DNA of 64,000 nt, taken from assembly GCA_018894105.1 (NCBI GenBank), contig CM032128.1, forward strand, positions 25,153,001-25,217,000, read 5' to 3'. The DNA is from Jacaranda mimosifolia (lineage: Eukaryota > Streptophyta > Magnoliopsida > Lamiales > Bignoniaceae). The translations under genes were made by a program, and so were the position numbers. Below are positions 36,470 through 48,928 of this stretch, piece by piece (positions within the stretch are counted from its first letter, which is position 1; every line of letters starts with the position of its first letter). The notes under the pieces are model-generated. The model did no database searches and was not told where the DNA came from. It saw only the letters and a list, made by a program, of their open reading frames with translations.

Positions 36470-37660
36470 CTACACATAAAATTCCTTCAGGTCGCTTGCA
36501 TTTCATGGCCTTAGCAGCTCATTTCTAGCTACATCATCTAGTCGATAAGAGTTATGTTTCGCTACTTTGACCATAGAGTATGGACCTTTCCATTTTGGGT
36601 CGAGCTTGCTGACATTTTTAGAGACTTCAACCTTCTTGAGAACAAGGTCCCAACCTTGAAACATCTGGGCTTAACACCTTTATCATAATGTTTGGCCATG
36701 ATCGACCTGTACCTTTGCATTTTGGTGAAAGCTTGTTGTCGGAGCTCATCGATTGTTTCAAGGTCGAATTCTCTTTCAGCTTGGTTTCTAATCGGGTTGC
36801 AGTGTATAACTAGGGCAGTATGTTGGATCAACTCTGCAGGGATAACTGCCTCTGAACTATAAACTAGACTATAGAGGCTCTGCCCGGTGGCAGTTCTTAG
36901 GGTGGTCTGATAGGCCCAGAGAACTTTTGGTAAGTCGTATGCCCAGCTAGCCTTAGAACCTTCTACTCAAGTTTTGATGTGGTCTAGGACAGTTCTATTA
37001 TTGACCTTTATTTGACCATTTGCATGCGAATTTCCCACCGAAGTAAAATGTTGCCTAATTCCAAGGCTTTCACACCATTCTCTGGGTCGTTTGCTTTGGA
37101 ATTGGGTGTTGTTGTCAGATATGAGAACCTTGGGCAAGCCAAAACGACAAATGACATTCTTCCATAAAAAATTCCTTATTATAGCATCTGTGATCTTGGG
37201 TACAGCCTTTGATTCGACCCACTTGGTGAAATACTCGACTGTTACTATCATGAACTTCTTCTAACCCATAGTTTTTAGAAAATCCCCTACTATATCGACC
37301 CTCTATTGGTTGAAAGGCCATTTGATCTATATTGGGACAAGGGTCGCGCCCGGTTGATGAGGAATATTAGCACGAACTTGGCAGGATGGGCATCGTCAAG
37401 CAAATTTGATGATATCTTTATACAGAGTTAGCCAAAAATACCCATGCCTGATGACTCTATGAGCTAGCGCGCGACCTCCTGAGTGATTCCCACAAATTCC
37501 AACATGGACCTCCTGTAGGACTTCTTGTCCTTGATTGGGTGTCAAGTACTTTAGTGGGGTTCCAGAAATGGACCTCTTATATAGCTGGTCAAACTCATCT
37601 AAAGTGAATTTTGTTGAGCGTGCCTTTAACCTGCGGGCAGACTTATCCAGTGGTATTTTA
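36470..37660 (-). pseudogene. gypsy 1 integrase region
   Basis: In order on the minus strand: an HHCC-type zinc region (GICGNHSGGRALAHRVIRH … CPSCQ), a core with RVDIVGDF (first catalytic Asp kept), YFTKWVESKAVPKIT, CRFGLPKVLISDNNTQF (second Asp kept), and HANGQIKVNNRT, where the catalytic Glu is Lys (AAG). The C-terminal part (36562-36831 and on to a stop at 36470-36472) carries KHYDKGVKPRCFKVG and RPWNASDLKEFYV. Several stops and a frameshift interrupt it. As it stands it cannot be active. Confidence 0.8.
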
Positions 37661-38650
37661 CCTTCCCTGAGATAGGACTTAATTTCATCGATCTAGCTCT
37701 GGCCTACCTCATCAATAAGGAAGATCTGATTCGGATAGAGGTTGTCAACGATGGGTTTATCTGAGACCAAGAAGGTAATAGTTATTTCTTTGGTGCCTTT
37801 TGTTAAGGTAGCAAACTTTAAAAGTGCATCTGCTCTTTTATTTTCTGATCTGGGCACCTGATTTAGTGTGAACTTTTCAAATTGTTGTTCAAGTCGTCTG
37901 AATTTTGCCAAATAGATGTTCATAGTCTTTTTTCTTACTTCAAAGTTTCCACCAAACTGCTCCACGACTAGCTATGAATCGGTTATGGCTGCCAACTGTT
38001 TGACTCCCCTATCCAAAGCCATTCTCATTCTCGCTATGAGAGCTTCATACTTCGCCTTATTGTTCGTGATTGGATAATTGAGCTTGATTGCAAAATCATA
38101 TTCTTAAGCATGGGGAAAACGCATGGAGATACCTGCCCCGCTACCTGTACTTGTAGTTGAGCTATCAACATGCAAGGACCAAACTTGTTCTTTTTGCTCG
38201 ACTACTACGGGGAGGTTGACACGTTCTGCTACAAAATTAGCTAATACCTGAGCCTTTATAGCCATATGGCGTTGAAACTTGTGATCAAATTCCCCTAACT
38301 CAATGGCCTACTTGGTTAATCTTCTTGATATGTCGGGTTTAGAGAGCACATGTTTTAGTGGTTTATTTGTCAAAATGATGATGGTATGTGACAAGAAATA
38401 GGGTTTCAATTTTTGTGCTGTCGTGATCAAAATAAGTGCAAATTTTTCGATCTCCAGATAATTATGTTTGAGACCCTACAAGACCTTGCTAATGTAATAC
38501 ATTGGCTTATACGAGTCTTGTTGAGTGGATACCAAAACTAAACTGACTGTTGCGGTTGAGACTGCCAAGTACAAATTCAGTACTTCCTCGACTGTAGGCT
38601 TCGCAAGAAATGGCGGCTTGGTTAGGTATTGATTGAACTCGATCAAAGCC
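37661..38650 (-). pseudogene. gypsy 1 RNase H regions (retroviral and archaeal-type)
   Basis: Near 38000-38260 the minus strand reads WSLHVDSSTT, then LNYPITNNKAKYEALIARMR and an ITDS motif. This W-L-x-V-D-x-S … NNxAxYEAL … DS pattern is the archaeal-type RNase H that TAT elements carry behind the usual one. The following 90-aa segment (37693-37965) contains QVPRSENKRADALLKFAT. The ordinary gypsy RNase H lies just before it, with stops. Confidence 0.65.
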
Positions 38651-39850
38651 TGATCGTGTTTCTCTATCCATTGAAACTTTCTTGCATTTCTGAGGACCTA
38701 AAAGAAAGACGAACTTTTATCTAGTAGCTAGGTGATAAATCGACCAAGAGCAATAATTCTTCCGACTACCTTTTGCACATCTCTGATTGTCTTTGGTGGT
38801 GGGATATCTTGTATTGCTTGGATTTTTTGGGGATTAGCTTCAATACTTTTTGGCTAACCATGTAACCCGAGAATTTTCAACCTCTTACTCCGAATATGCA
38901 TTTATTTAGGTTAAACTTCATGCCAAATGTTCTCAAAATTAAAATTGTGTGGTCCAGGTTGGATAAATGGTTTGATTCTCTTTCTATTTTAACGATCATA
39001 TTGTCCATATATACTTCCATAGATCAACATATTTTATTCTTAAACATAAAGTTGGCCAATCTCTGGTATGTTGCGCTAGTTTTTTTTTAATCCAAATGGC
39101 ATGATTGGAAAATAATACACGCCATTTGGAACCATAAAAGAAGTTTTATCTCTGTCTTTGGGCACCATGAAAATTTGATAGTATCCCTAAAAGGCATCCA
39201 TCATGCTCAGAAGGTCGCAACCTGCAGTTGAATTGACTAACAAATCTATGCGAGATAGAAGATATAGGTCTTTAGGGCATGCTTTGTTAAGATCAATGAA
39301 ATCAATACACATTCTCCATGTGCCCTCATTTTTAGGGACAAAGACTACATCACATAACCAACTAAGGTATTGTATCTCGACGATGTAGCCTGCCTCTAGT
39401 AGCTTGTTGACCTCCCCCTCTATGATCTGGGTTCTCTTAGCATTGAAGGTTCTCATCTTCTGTCTGACAGGTTTGAATGATGGGTCAACATTAAGACAGT
39501 GGACAATGACCTGGGCGTCGATCCCTTGGAGGTTGGTTGCTTTCCATGCAAAAACATCAATATTCTTGCCAAGAAAATCAATCAGCATGTATTCCATATT
39601 ATATCTCAAGCTTGTTCTTATCCTCGTTGTTTTATCGGGGTTGCCAAGCTCGAGCTCTATTGTCTTGAATTCTTTAGTAGGCTCAACTCTGGTATCCTCC
39701 ATTTTCTCTTCTTGTTAACCTATCCCTCCTCAGGTTCCATTATAGGGATATCCCCCGAGGGTTTCAATTTTGGTTGAGGTTTTTGCTCATTGGATTCAAC
39801 TGAAATGGTGTAACAACGCCATGCTTCTTTTATATTAGACAACAACTCAC
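38651..39850 (-). pseudogene. gypsy 1 reverse transcriptase
   Basis: The segment 39187-39702 (171 aa) runs from the RT N-terminus (FKTIELELGNPDKTTRIRTS) through CIDFIDLNKACPKDLYLLSR to DLLSMMDAF, the first RT Asp region. After a stop it continues QGYYQIFM, TSFM, then EVYMDNMIVK (near 38990-39025), where the usual YxDD is YMDN. Several later stops follow. A decayed RT of the TAT type. Confidence 0.8.
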
Positions 39851-40240
39851 CTATGCTAGCTGTTGTCAGGAATTTGACCTTCATGTGATAAGTGGACACT
39901 ATTGCTCGAAAAATCATTAAGTGCTGGTCTCCTGATAGTGGCGTTGTAAGCGAAATGTGAGTCAATAATGAGATAGTCGATCATGAGGGTGTGCCTTGTG
40001 GGTGCCTGTCCAAAGGATGTGGATAAGTTTATAGACCCAACGAGCACAATCTCTGATCCCCAAAAATTGACCAAAGGTGTTAGAACATGTTCAAATTTTG
40101 ACTTGCCAAGCTTTATTCTATTTAGAGTGGATAAGAAAATGATATTTGCAGAACTACCATTATCGATTAAGACCTTCCTAACCTCAAAGTTAGTAATTTC
40201 GATAGAGACCACCAAAGGACAATCCAACTTGGTCTCCGTG
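39851..40240 (-). pseudogene. gypsy 1 aspartic protease
   Basis: A 123-aa frame contains EVRKVLIDNGSSANIIFLST (a D-x-G-S retropepsin active site) and a hydrophobic LIDYLIIDS strand. It is close to the gypsy 2 protease at 53542-53847. The RT-linked frame overlaps it in another phase, so a frameshift lies near 39860-39960. Confidence 0.75.
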
Positions 40241-40816
40241 CCCTGACCTCCTAAGTGAGTGAGGTTGGAGTCAGAAAAAGATACAGGATCCCTGCTTGTG
40301 GAAAGTTGGTATATTGTCTTGGCTTCTTCGACTTATTGGATTCAATATTTCTCTGTGCCTGCTGCCTCGCGGATTTTGAGTCCCCCCCGTTGGTCCTCCT
40401 GCAATGGTGTCAATAATGTCTCTTAAGAGAGGGCACTCGTCTTCGACTTCTTGCTTTCCTTTATCTTCATTTCTTGGGTTGACCGACCGTTCTCTACGGG
40501 GAGTCTAGCCGGTTTGAGCCATTACTTGTAGGGCTTTTTGCTTAATGTATTTTTTGATATGGTCTTATCTGATAATATGCTCAATTTCATCTTGGAGGTT
40601 AAAATAATCCTCCGTGTCATGGTCCTTTTGTCGATGAAAATGCTAATATGTAATGGATTTTTTCATAGCTTCTATCTCACTAAACTTTCTCGGTCTTTTT
40701 AATAGGTTATCATGCTAAATAGCAAACAAGACCTCTTTCTTTTCTTTTCTAGATTTTTTTTTCTCTATCATTTTTTATGTTTTTTTTAATTCATTCTTCA
40801 AATTGTTTATTGTTTG
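40241..40816 (-). pseudogene. gypsy 1 gag, C-terminal remnant
   Basis: Minus-strand reading around 40575-40655 gives FHRQKDHDTEDYFNLQDEIE, matching the zinc-knuckle-like KYCHFHRQKGHDTEDCFNLY of gypsy 2, and later KYIKQKALQVMAQT. Stops are frequent. Beyond about 40745 the sequence is A/T-rich and gag identity becomes doubtful, so the true truncation point may be there. Confidence 0.55.
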
Positions 40817-41670
40817 TGATATGGGATAGCCCAACAGGCTCAACCCAATAATGCTTGACCGAAGCAAAGAAACGATGCAAGACAACCCAATTACCTATCA
40901 GGCCCAACTGGCCATGGGCTGACCACGCAATCGATCATATCTGACTTCACTGGGCTCTATTTACCAGTGCGAGTATCAGCATTTGCTCCTGTTGATCAGA
41001 GTATGGTCGATCGTGATCAAGAAAGCCTTTTTCAGTGCTCAACTGGGGAGACATTCGAATAAGACAGAGCACCATTCTGTCAATCAGAGTCTATATAGAT
41101 ATCTTGCGGGCAAGTGCTAATCTCGATCGGGGAGGTCGATCAGATGCGATGGCTTCTCTACCGCATTGAATGCTCTGATAAGCGGCAAACCTCCATATTA
41201 AGGGCACATGCCGCCACCAGTACCATCTTTTCAGCCGCACTAGGTTAGTGTGCATCTCCAGCGCACCACCTTGTCCTAAGTAGCTGCAGGCAGCGCCGCC
41301 TGGAATAGTACACAAGTTGGAGAAGACTCAAAGGTCCTCAAGCGAGGACAAATGCCTTTTTAGTGCAACAAGGGCATTGTAGACATATCAGTCATACCAT
41401 GAAGGCTATAAATACCCCATTGCTAGCCTTCAACAATATATGCTCATTCATCACTCAAAGCCTTCACTCTGTTACTCTTCATTCTAGTCGATAATATACT
41501 GACTTGAGCACCGGAGTGCCTTAGCCGAGGGTCTCTTGGCAAGTCTGACGTTTGCTATTAGTTGTAGGACTCAATCTTGTTACATCATCAAGCACTTCTA
41601 TCGACCAGCCATTTGGCCGATTGGACTGGACTTTAGCTCAATACCTTCCCAAACTATTTACACCTCATCA
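40817..41670 (+). repeat. 5' LTR of gypsy 2
   Basis: It aligns along its length with 61006-61786. It carries TATAAATA at 41407-41414, the likely start-site element for the genomic RNA. It is about 70 bp longer than the 3' copy, mainly because of a segment near 41570-41640 that the 3' LTR lacks. Many scattered differences show an old insertion. Confidence 0.88.
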
Positions 41671-41690
41671 TTTGACACAGTCTGTGGGAA
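41671..41690 (+). other. Primer-binding-site region of gypsy 2
   Basis: Directly after the LTR is TTTGACACAGTCTGTGGGAA. It looks like a decayed form of the TTGGCGCCGTCTGTGGG leader I associate with TAT-type elements. The tRNA match was not verified. Confidence 0.45.
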
Positions 41691-41713
41691 GCTTGAGTCC
41701 GTAACTGAGAAAA

Positions 41714-42814
41714 ATGGTTAACATTAGGCTAGCTGTTTCTGAAAGAGATGAGAACATGAGGTCCTCAACCCCTTCTCCTCGACCCCAGCAAGAACCAGAT
41801 GTGGCGGGACCCAGCTCCTACCTAGAACAAATGGTTACCCTAACTATGTCCCAGCTCATGCAGCTGATAAGTAAACAGATATCTGCCCAAATTTCTGCTC
41901 AACTATCAACTGCCTTCAATATACACAATAACCAGCCGAACCAACTGCTAATGCCACTCCCCAAACCTTATCAGTGTAAGAAGAGGCCTTCGATAGAAGA
42001 GAGGGCTGACCGAAAGTTAGATGACCACCCATCCAATGAGAAGACAACCCCTGGGGGTTCATGAGGGAAGAAGCCCGACCTAACCCCTGAGAAAAAGTTG
42101 CAGATTCAGTAGAACACTGCGTTCGACACCTTTGAGCCCAACAAGGTGACATGGTCAAGTGCTCGAGACCTCAGACAAATAGAAATATGTCCTAGGCTGA
42201 TCGAGAAGAATGGGAAGAAGTATCCTACCAAGTGCAGCAATTAAAAAGATAATTGGAAGAGATTTCGAAGAGAAACTCTAAAAGGAAACCTTCATTATGA
42301 TGGTGCTCCTTGGCTTAGTTGGAAGCGGGAGTCCCATTTGTGCAGGAGATAATCGATGAGCGCATTGCTGCCGATGCCAAGGTTCCTACAGGGTTATCTA
42401 GATATGATAGCTTGTTAGATCCTAACGAACACCTATTACAATTTGAGCACATAATGTAGCTGCATGGGCACGACGAGTATATCCATACTAAGATGCTGGT
42501 CACCACATTCCAATGAATTGCACTTGATTGGTTTGTGAAATTGAATTCGGCATCAATCTACTGATACGATTAACTATGTGATAAGTTCCTCTACCAGTTT
42601 GCTAGTAGGAGGAAGGCGAAGCTCTCTCATACCCATTTGCACACTGTTAAATAGAATTAGGGAGAGTCACTTCGTGACTTTTTCACTAGATTCAATACTG
42701 AGGTTCTAAAGATTGACAGTCCCCTAATTGAGTTCTTGATAGATGTGCTCTTTTTGGTTCTTCACCATAAAGAATGCACCAACGCCTTGGTCTGAGAGTG
42801 ACCCCGGATAATAG
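41714..42814 (+). pseudogene. gypsy 2 gag, N-terminal part
   Basis: The frame opens with MVNIRLAVSERDEN and reads 116 aa, Gln-rich, to a stop at 42062. Further along, the capsid signature GESLRDFFTRFNTEVLKIDS (42661-42720) is typical of the Retrotrans_gag domain (QxxGESLRxxxxRFNxE). Stops and frameshifts are frequent. The reading is cut at 42815 by the copia element and resumes at 52990 with MKELLDLTERYMTQEDMNK. Confidence 0.75.
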
Positions 42815-44994
42815 TGAAAGCCAGTAAGGCACTAGGATCCAATTATAAGAACTTCAAAAGCTTAATGAACCAGTGCTTACATGCTAACTAAGATCAAATA
42901 ATGCTTAAGATACAGATTAGGATAAAGTGTTACCTTGAAATTGTAAAATCCAAGGAGAATGAGGTGAACTCTTCACTATTCCATAAACTGCCAGAAAATG
43001 CGCAGCAAGAGAGGATCGATTTTATCCTCCATCACATCACCTACAAAAATCATGAAAAAATTACTGGAGCTGCCCAATACCTTGAGGAAAAATTCAGACT
43101 AAAAAGCCTTCTGGATCTCCCTGGAGAAAATCGCCAAATTAGACTCTGTGTAGTGGATCTCCAAACTGTAGCAAACAAAGTAGTTTGCATCTATTGATAT
43201 GATCCACACACCAAATAGATCTTCCAAAATCTCTAGCCTATAAGCTGGAATAAGGCCAGAGATTAGCTATGGTGGAGGCTAATTTTTGGTAGGGAAGAGG
43301 AAGGAAAAATAAAGCTTTCAACACATGAATGCAATACTTGCAAGGATTTTGGAGGGAATGGTGGATAATTTGATTCTTCACACCTTTTAACATAATTACT
43401 AGCCCACTCTCTCTATGTCTATATATAGAGGCTGAAAAGTGTGATGCCAAGGTGGCATCACACCTCCCATGAGGAGAAGGGGCGGCCAACTTGCATTTGC
43501 CAAGGTGGCAAATGCAAATTTAAATCTAATTTGAATTTCACTTGCATTTTAATTACATTTGAAATCTAATTTCAAGTTAATTAAAATGCTAGTTTAAATG
43601 AACATTTCATTTGAATTTTTCCTCCAAAATGTGTTCTTCCCATTAATTAAATTAAATGCTTTAATTTAATTAATTAACATTTAACTTAACTCTTAAGTCA
43701 ATTAAGCTCAACTCTTAAACTTGAATTTTGTTAACTTAATTCATTAAGTTAAGTTGATCAATTGATGGTCATTTTGGCTCCAAAATTAACTCCTTAATTA
43801 TTGGTCTAATTTAGCTCCTTAAATTAATTGATTAATTTAACACTTAAATTGATCAAGCCAAAATTGACCTTCAAAATTGGTACCTTAAAATCGCTCCACT
43901 AGGAGACATTTTCTAACACTTAGAAAATCTTTTCTCCATTGATTAGGAAGATAATTGGCCTTTTTGTGTGACCCAATAAGTTCTACCATTCATTGGACAG
44001 GGGCTCACAACTCATCGTGACCTTTGAATATCAAATATTCATTTTAGTTTAAAATACTTTTAAACTAGTCGACTCAATCCAATTAATCTCATTAATTGAA
44101 AAGTACCCAATCTCCATGGTCGATGTCCAACCTCAAGCCCATAGAGCCCAACTAATTGGCCAAAATGAACATTCTAGAGAATCATTGTAGCTCTACGCAT
44201 ACCATGCAAATATGGTCCTTCCATCTTGTATCTCCCGAAAGAGGCCTAGGACAAGATATTTGTTGGCTCCCTAATAGCCTCGATACTATGCTTATATTTT
44301 CAATGTTTGATTCTCTTATGTGACCTCATCTTTGGAAAACTCCTTTTCCAAATTATCACACCACCTTGCACAAAGATTTCTTGTCCTTCACAAAAGTGAA
44401 GAGTTGGGTTCCATTTTGGATCTCACAAACTTTTATGCCAAGTGGCTCATACCCAACCTCAACCCGAAAGACCCGCTAAGTGATCAAGGAAAATTCAAAG
44501 CATAAAGACCAGACACAAGATTACCATGGATCCTTAGGTCAGGGACTAATAATATGCAATAGCATAAGCTGGGGAACTTGCCATTATCGACTTGCCACTA
44601 CGGCTATCTAGTGGATTCTCCGGTGAGCCTTCAGTGCCTTGTTCTCTAACAAGCACCCACTAACACGCACCTATATCTCATACGATTGCTCATGGAACGG
44701 AGCAATATCCAATTCTTGGATTTATGTATCGTCAGCACAAGTCTATCCGGATTTTAAATGCCCTATCTCATAAAATCCTACAACTTGGTAGATTTAAGAT
44801 CATGACTGTGTGAGACTTATTCTATGATCATCAAACCAAGTCCTGTAGTCATAAGTGATCTAGGGGCTTCATAAGTAATAAAGAGCATAAGATGAAGATG
44901 GCCATATAAAGAATATCATTCAATCAAGATTATTTTACAAGGAACTAGTTTTTACAAGGCCAATCTAATTGGCTTGCCTGACACTATTCCAACA
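42815..44994 (-). repeat. 3' LTR of the copia element
   Basis: On the minus strand it begins TGTTGGAATAGTGTCAGGC and ends …CTGGCTTTCA. A TATATATA at 43420-43427 faces minus. It aligns with 50765-52989 over nearly its full length, with substitutions throughout and small indels. Confidence 0.9.
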
Positions 44995-45014
44995 ATTTCC
45001 AACTTGCCCTAAAG

Positions 45015-45566
45015 TTAATGCCCCATGGCCTTGAGACCCATCTTCTCAAAATGTTCTTCAAAGACATTTTTCATTAGGGGTTTAGTCAGTAGATCTGCTA
45101 TATTTTCTTTCGAGGAAACTTTCTCCGTTCGGATGTCGTCTCTATTAATAATCTCCCAAATCAAATGATATCGCCTCAAAATGCGCTTGGATTTTTGATG
45201 AGATTTTAGCTCTTTGGCTTGCGCCACTACCCCAGTGTTGTCACAATAGACAACCACTGGCTCAGCAATGCTAGGCACTACATTCAACTCTTGAATAAAG
45301 TTTTTCATCCATACACTTTCCATTTTAGTTTCCAAAGTCACAATGTATTTTGCTTCAGTGGTGGAATAGGTCGTGATGTCTTGTTTGGAACTCTTCAAAC
45401 TCATCGCATCGCTATTGAGGTAAAATATAAATCTAAAAGTGGATTTGAGGTCATCTACATCGGATTGAAAACTTGAATTCGAAAACCCCTCTAGTTTCAA
45501 TTCTCCATTGCCGTATATCAAAAACAAGTCCTTAGTCCTTCTCAAGTACTTAAGGATTACTTTCAC
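45015..45566 (-). pseudogene. copia RNase H
   Basis: A 183-aa open segment starts MKVILKYLRRTKDLFLIYG and continues GFSNSSFQSDVDD, where the first catalytic Asp (usually GYxDSSFQSD) is Asn. It then has STTEAKYI (Glu kept) and VVYCDNTGVVA (Asp kept). The C-terminus ENIADLLTKPL is typical of Ty1/copia. It ends about 20 bp before the 3' LTR. Confidence 0.85.
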
Positions 45567-46906
45567 GGATATCTAGTGACTTTCACCGGGATTGGATTGG
45601 AACCTACTCGAAACACTTAGCAAGTGTGTCGTATTTGATCTTGTACATTGAACTGCATACATTATGCTACCCATAGCGGAGGCATAAGGTATGTGAGACA
45701 TCCTTCATTTCTCTTCCTCTATCTTGGGGGCCATAGACTTGGAGAGATGAATGTCGTGTGCCATGGGAAGAAATCCCTTCTTGGACTCTTCCATACTAAA
45801 TCTCTTTAGTATCTTGTCAATGTATGGGGTTTGGGATAGCCCCAACATCCTCTTAGATCTATCTCTATAGATACGTATTCCCAATATGTAGGATGCTTCT
45901 CCCAAATCCTTCATGGAGAGTTGTGTAAATAACCACGCTTTAGTACACTCTAAAATTCCTACCTCATTCCCATGAGAATGATGTCATTGACATAAAGCAC
46001 AATAAACTGTGCACTACTCCCACTAGTCTTCTTATATACACATGGTTCATACATATTTTTGACAAAGCTAAACAATTTGATTGTTTTGTCAAAACGTATG
46101 TTCCAACATCGGGATGCTTGTTTGAGTTCACAAATGGATCTCAGAAATTTGCAAACCTTTTGCTCACTCCTCTTGGATGTAAAACCTTGAGGTTGCTCCA
46201 TATAAATTTCTTTTTCAATATCTCCATTGAGCAAAGCTATTTTCACATCCATTTGCCATATCTCATAGTCATAATATGCAGCTATGGCAAATAGATTCCG
46301 AATGGACTTAGGCATTACGACTGGTGAAAAAGTTTCCTCGAAATCGTACTGGGTCTTTGAGTGTAACCCTTTGCCACTAGTCGCGCCTTAAAAGTCACCA
46401 CTTCTCCATCTACCCCAAGCTTTCGCTTATAGATCCACTTGCAACCAACAAAAACTATTCCATTTGGTGGATCTACCAAGTTCATACTTTGTTTGAGTAC
46501 AAGGAGTCCATTTCGGATCTCATGGCTTCTAGCCAACATCCCGAATCTATGCCCAACATAGCTTCCTCATAGGTTTTGGATCATTATCCGATTGGCTTGT
46601 TTCATGAAGGAATTCGAATTTTTTGGGTTGCTTCTTGATTTGGTCCGACCTATGTAGAGGTTGTGTGTAAAGCTCTTGTTGCTCATTTGTTTCCATCGCT
46701 TGTGGAATTTGTTGATCATCTTGAACTTCATCAAGTTCAACAATAACGTCATTTCTATCTAATAGAAATTCCTTTTCAAAAAAGTTGGCGTTCCTTGAAA
46801 CAAACACCTTTTGTTCTGATGGATCATAGAAATAGTAACTTAAAGACTCTCTTGGGTATCCCACAAACTTGCACAAGGTGGATCTACTATCCAATTTATC
46901 TTCCAC
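45567..46906 (-). pseudogene. copia reverse transcriptase and linker
   Basis: Segments in order: FVGYPRESLSYYFYDPSEQK (end of the integrase-RT linker), GCKWIYKRKLGVDGEVVTFK then ARLVAKGYTQ, QMDVKIALLNGDIEKEIYME (first catalytic Asp kept), QPQGF, FIVLYVNDIILMG, and LGIRIYRDRSKRMLGLSQTP. The active site YVDD reads YVND (45983-45994, AAT for Asp). At least two frameshifts or stops separate the pieces. Confidence 0.88.
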
Positions 46907-47740
46907 TGTCTATCTTACATAGGCGGGAGATCCCCAAACTTTAAGATAATTGTAAGAGGGTGCTTTGCCATGCCATATCTCATATGGTGTTTTTGGCATC
47001 GCCTTAGATGGTACTATATTTAGTGGCATCACTGTCGTGTATAAGACATATCCCCAAAAGGATATGGGCACATCGAAAAAGCTCATCATGGAAAGTACCA
47101 TATCTAACAAGGTACGATTTTTCCTATCAGCTACTCCACTGTGTTGGGGTGTGCCGGGTGGAGTCCATTGAGAGAGAATCCCATTGTCCTTTAAATAATC
47201 TAAGAATTCGATGCTCAAGTATTCTCTTCTCGATCCGATCGAAGAGTTTTAATACTTAGCCTCAATTGCTTTTCCATTTCACTTCTATACTCTTTGAACT
47301 TTTCAAAGGCTTCAGACTTGTTCTTTGTAAGAAAAATGTGTTCGAACTGACTATAGTCATCGGTGAAGGTGATGAAGTAGGAATAGCCTTCTCCCCCACT
47401 AACTCTTAGTAGTCTACAAATATCCCTATGGATCAAATCCAAGAGACTTGTGGAGCGCTCCGTTTGTCCTATAAAGGGAGCCTTGGTCATTTTTCCCTTT
47501 AAACAAGATTCACAAGTAGAAAGATCCTCAATGCCACTAACATTTTGTGCTTTGAGAGCTTTTGACTTGTTCATCCTATTTTTAGAAATATGTCCAAGTC
47601 TTACATGCCACAATATGGCATCTTCTTGGTTATCTAATTTTCTTTTACTTGATCGAATGTGCATTAGTGAAGTATGAGAATCAAGTATGTACAATGCATT
47701 CATTAATGTACCTTGAGCAATCAAAGAATCATTCTTTAAT
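46907..47740 (-). pseudogene. copia integrase
   Basis: The GAG-pre-integrase/zinc part has LWHVRLGHISKNRM and CESCLKGKMTKAPF (H-H-C-C). The core has LIHRDICRLL (first Asp), ITFTDDYSQ and, after a frame change, HSGVADRKNRTLLDM, where the third acidic residue is Asp instead of Glu (codon at 47126-47128). PKTPYEIWHGKAPSYNYLKV is the usual continuation. Confidence 0.88.
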
Positions 47741-47742
47741 GC

Positions 47743-48012
47743 CTACAACTTCCCATTCGATATAGAAAAATCAAATCCTTCATTATCTAGAATAGGAATT
47801 GAAATAATGTTTTTAACAGGATGGGATACAAAATAAACTGGATCAAGTACAATGCAAGCATTTTCAAAGTCTAACTTGATAACGCCTTGGAAAGTGGCTA
47901 CAACTCTTGCTCCATTTCCTAAGCAGAGGATCATATCCCCTTCACGAAGACTTCTTCTTCTTTCCATCCCATATAATGAATTACAAAGGTGAGAACCGCA
48001 TGCGGTATCAAA
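47743..48012 (-). pseudogene. copia protease
   Basis: The active-site region reads FDTACGSHLCNSLYGMERRR (DTACGSH at 47989-48009). Plant copia proteases normally have DTGCGSH/DTGASxH, so the glycine after DT is replaced by alanine. A 74-aa open segment follows (MERRRSLREGDMILCLGNGA…). It joins gag upstream and integrase downstream without a clear boundary. Confidence 0.75.
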
Positions 48013-48035
48013 TACTTATATGGAAGAATTAGTCA

Positions 48036-48928
48036 TCACGTGCACTTCAATAAAGTACATACCCTTCTCAAGGGTTGCAAGGTAAGCTTTGCAATTTCAT
48101 TTCCAATGCCCCTTTTCACCACAGTGGAAACAACTAGCTTCGATTTTAACCTTCTTATTAACTCTCTCGAAACTCTTCTCGGGTTGCTTCTCTTTTGAGG
48201 AAGAACTTTTCTTCCTCTCACCTTCCTTTCTAGGACCCCAGTCCTTTAACTTGGAGGAGGATGCAAGCATAAGGGGCTCTCCTTTGTCATAGTTGCCTCC
48301 GCGGTCACAAGCATATTGATCAATTTGTTAATTGTAACATCTTGCTTGAACATATTGAAGTTCCTAACGAATTGATCATATGATGGTAGCAATAACTGTA
48401 GGATCAAATCCATATAAAAGTCGTTATCCATGACCACATCTAACTATCCAAGCTTCTCGATGAGTCCAATTATCTTGAGGTGGTGATCATGGACATTAGA
48501 CCCTTCACTTATATTTGCCCTAAAGAGCTCCTTAGATAAAGCGAACCTTTCGTGTCTACTTTGTACACCATACAACTCTTGCAAGTGTACATAGATCTCT
48601 TGAGCATGTTTTATGTGCTCATGAGTCTTTTGGAGCTCGTTGGACATGGATGTCATCATGACACACCTCACTTGTAGATCATCATCTACAAATTTTGTGA
48701 CATTTCATATTGTGCGTCGGTGGCATCATCACCTAGTGTATCCACGAGACTTTGATCAACGACATAAGTCTGCTTTTCAGAGTCAAGAATGATTTTATGA
48801 TTTCTTAACCAATCTTGAAAGTTTGGCCCGGTGAATTTATTGGTTTCCAAAATTGATGCGAGTGGATTCTTAGCAATTTTGTTTGAAGATTTCAAAAATC
48901 TACAAGAGGCGAAAAAGAGTATAAGCAT
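48036..48928 (-). pseudogene. copia gag with zinc knuckle
   Basis: Segments SSNKIAKNPLASILETNKFT then GPNFQDWLRNHKIILDSEK, LQELYGVQSRHERFALSKEL, and LILQLLLPSYDQFVRNFNMF are the standard plant copia capsid (UBN2/gag-polypeptide) sequence. The zinc knuckle (48091-48132) reads CFHCGEKGHWK, a stop (TGA at 48097-48099), then NC, so a CX2CX4HX4C motif is broken by one nonsense change. Two frame changes lie upstream. Confidence 0.85.

Larger units (their letters stand above)
33822..40816 (-). mobile_element. 5'-truncated TAT-type Ty3/gypsy element (gypsy 1)
   Basis: Minus-strand order from right to left: a gag remnant, protease, reverse transcriptase, RNase H regions, integrase, an antisense accessory frame, a polypurine tract and a 3' LTR (33822-34473). 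The 5' LTR and most of gag are missing; the right edge abuts the LTR of gypsy 2. The archaeal-type second RNase H, the DFIDLNKACPKD motif in RT and the antisense frame place it in the TAT lineage. All frames are broken. Confidence 0.8.

Noticed and set aside
37201..37260. Glu in VTVEYFTKWVE of gypsy 1 integrase as a lost catalytic Asp
   Set aside because: The first catalytic Asp of gypsy integrases lies upstream in the …DIVG… motif, which is intact here. The Glu position is not part of the triad.
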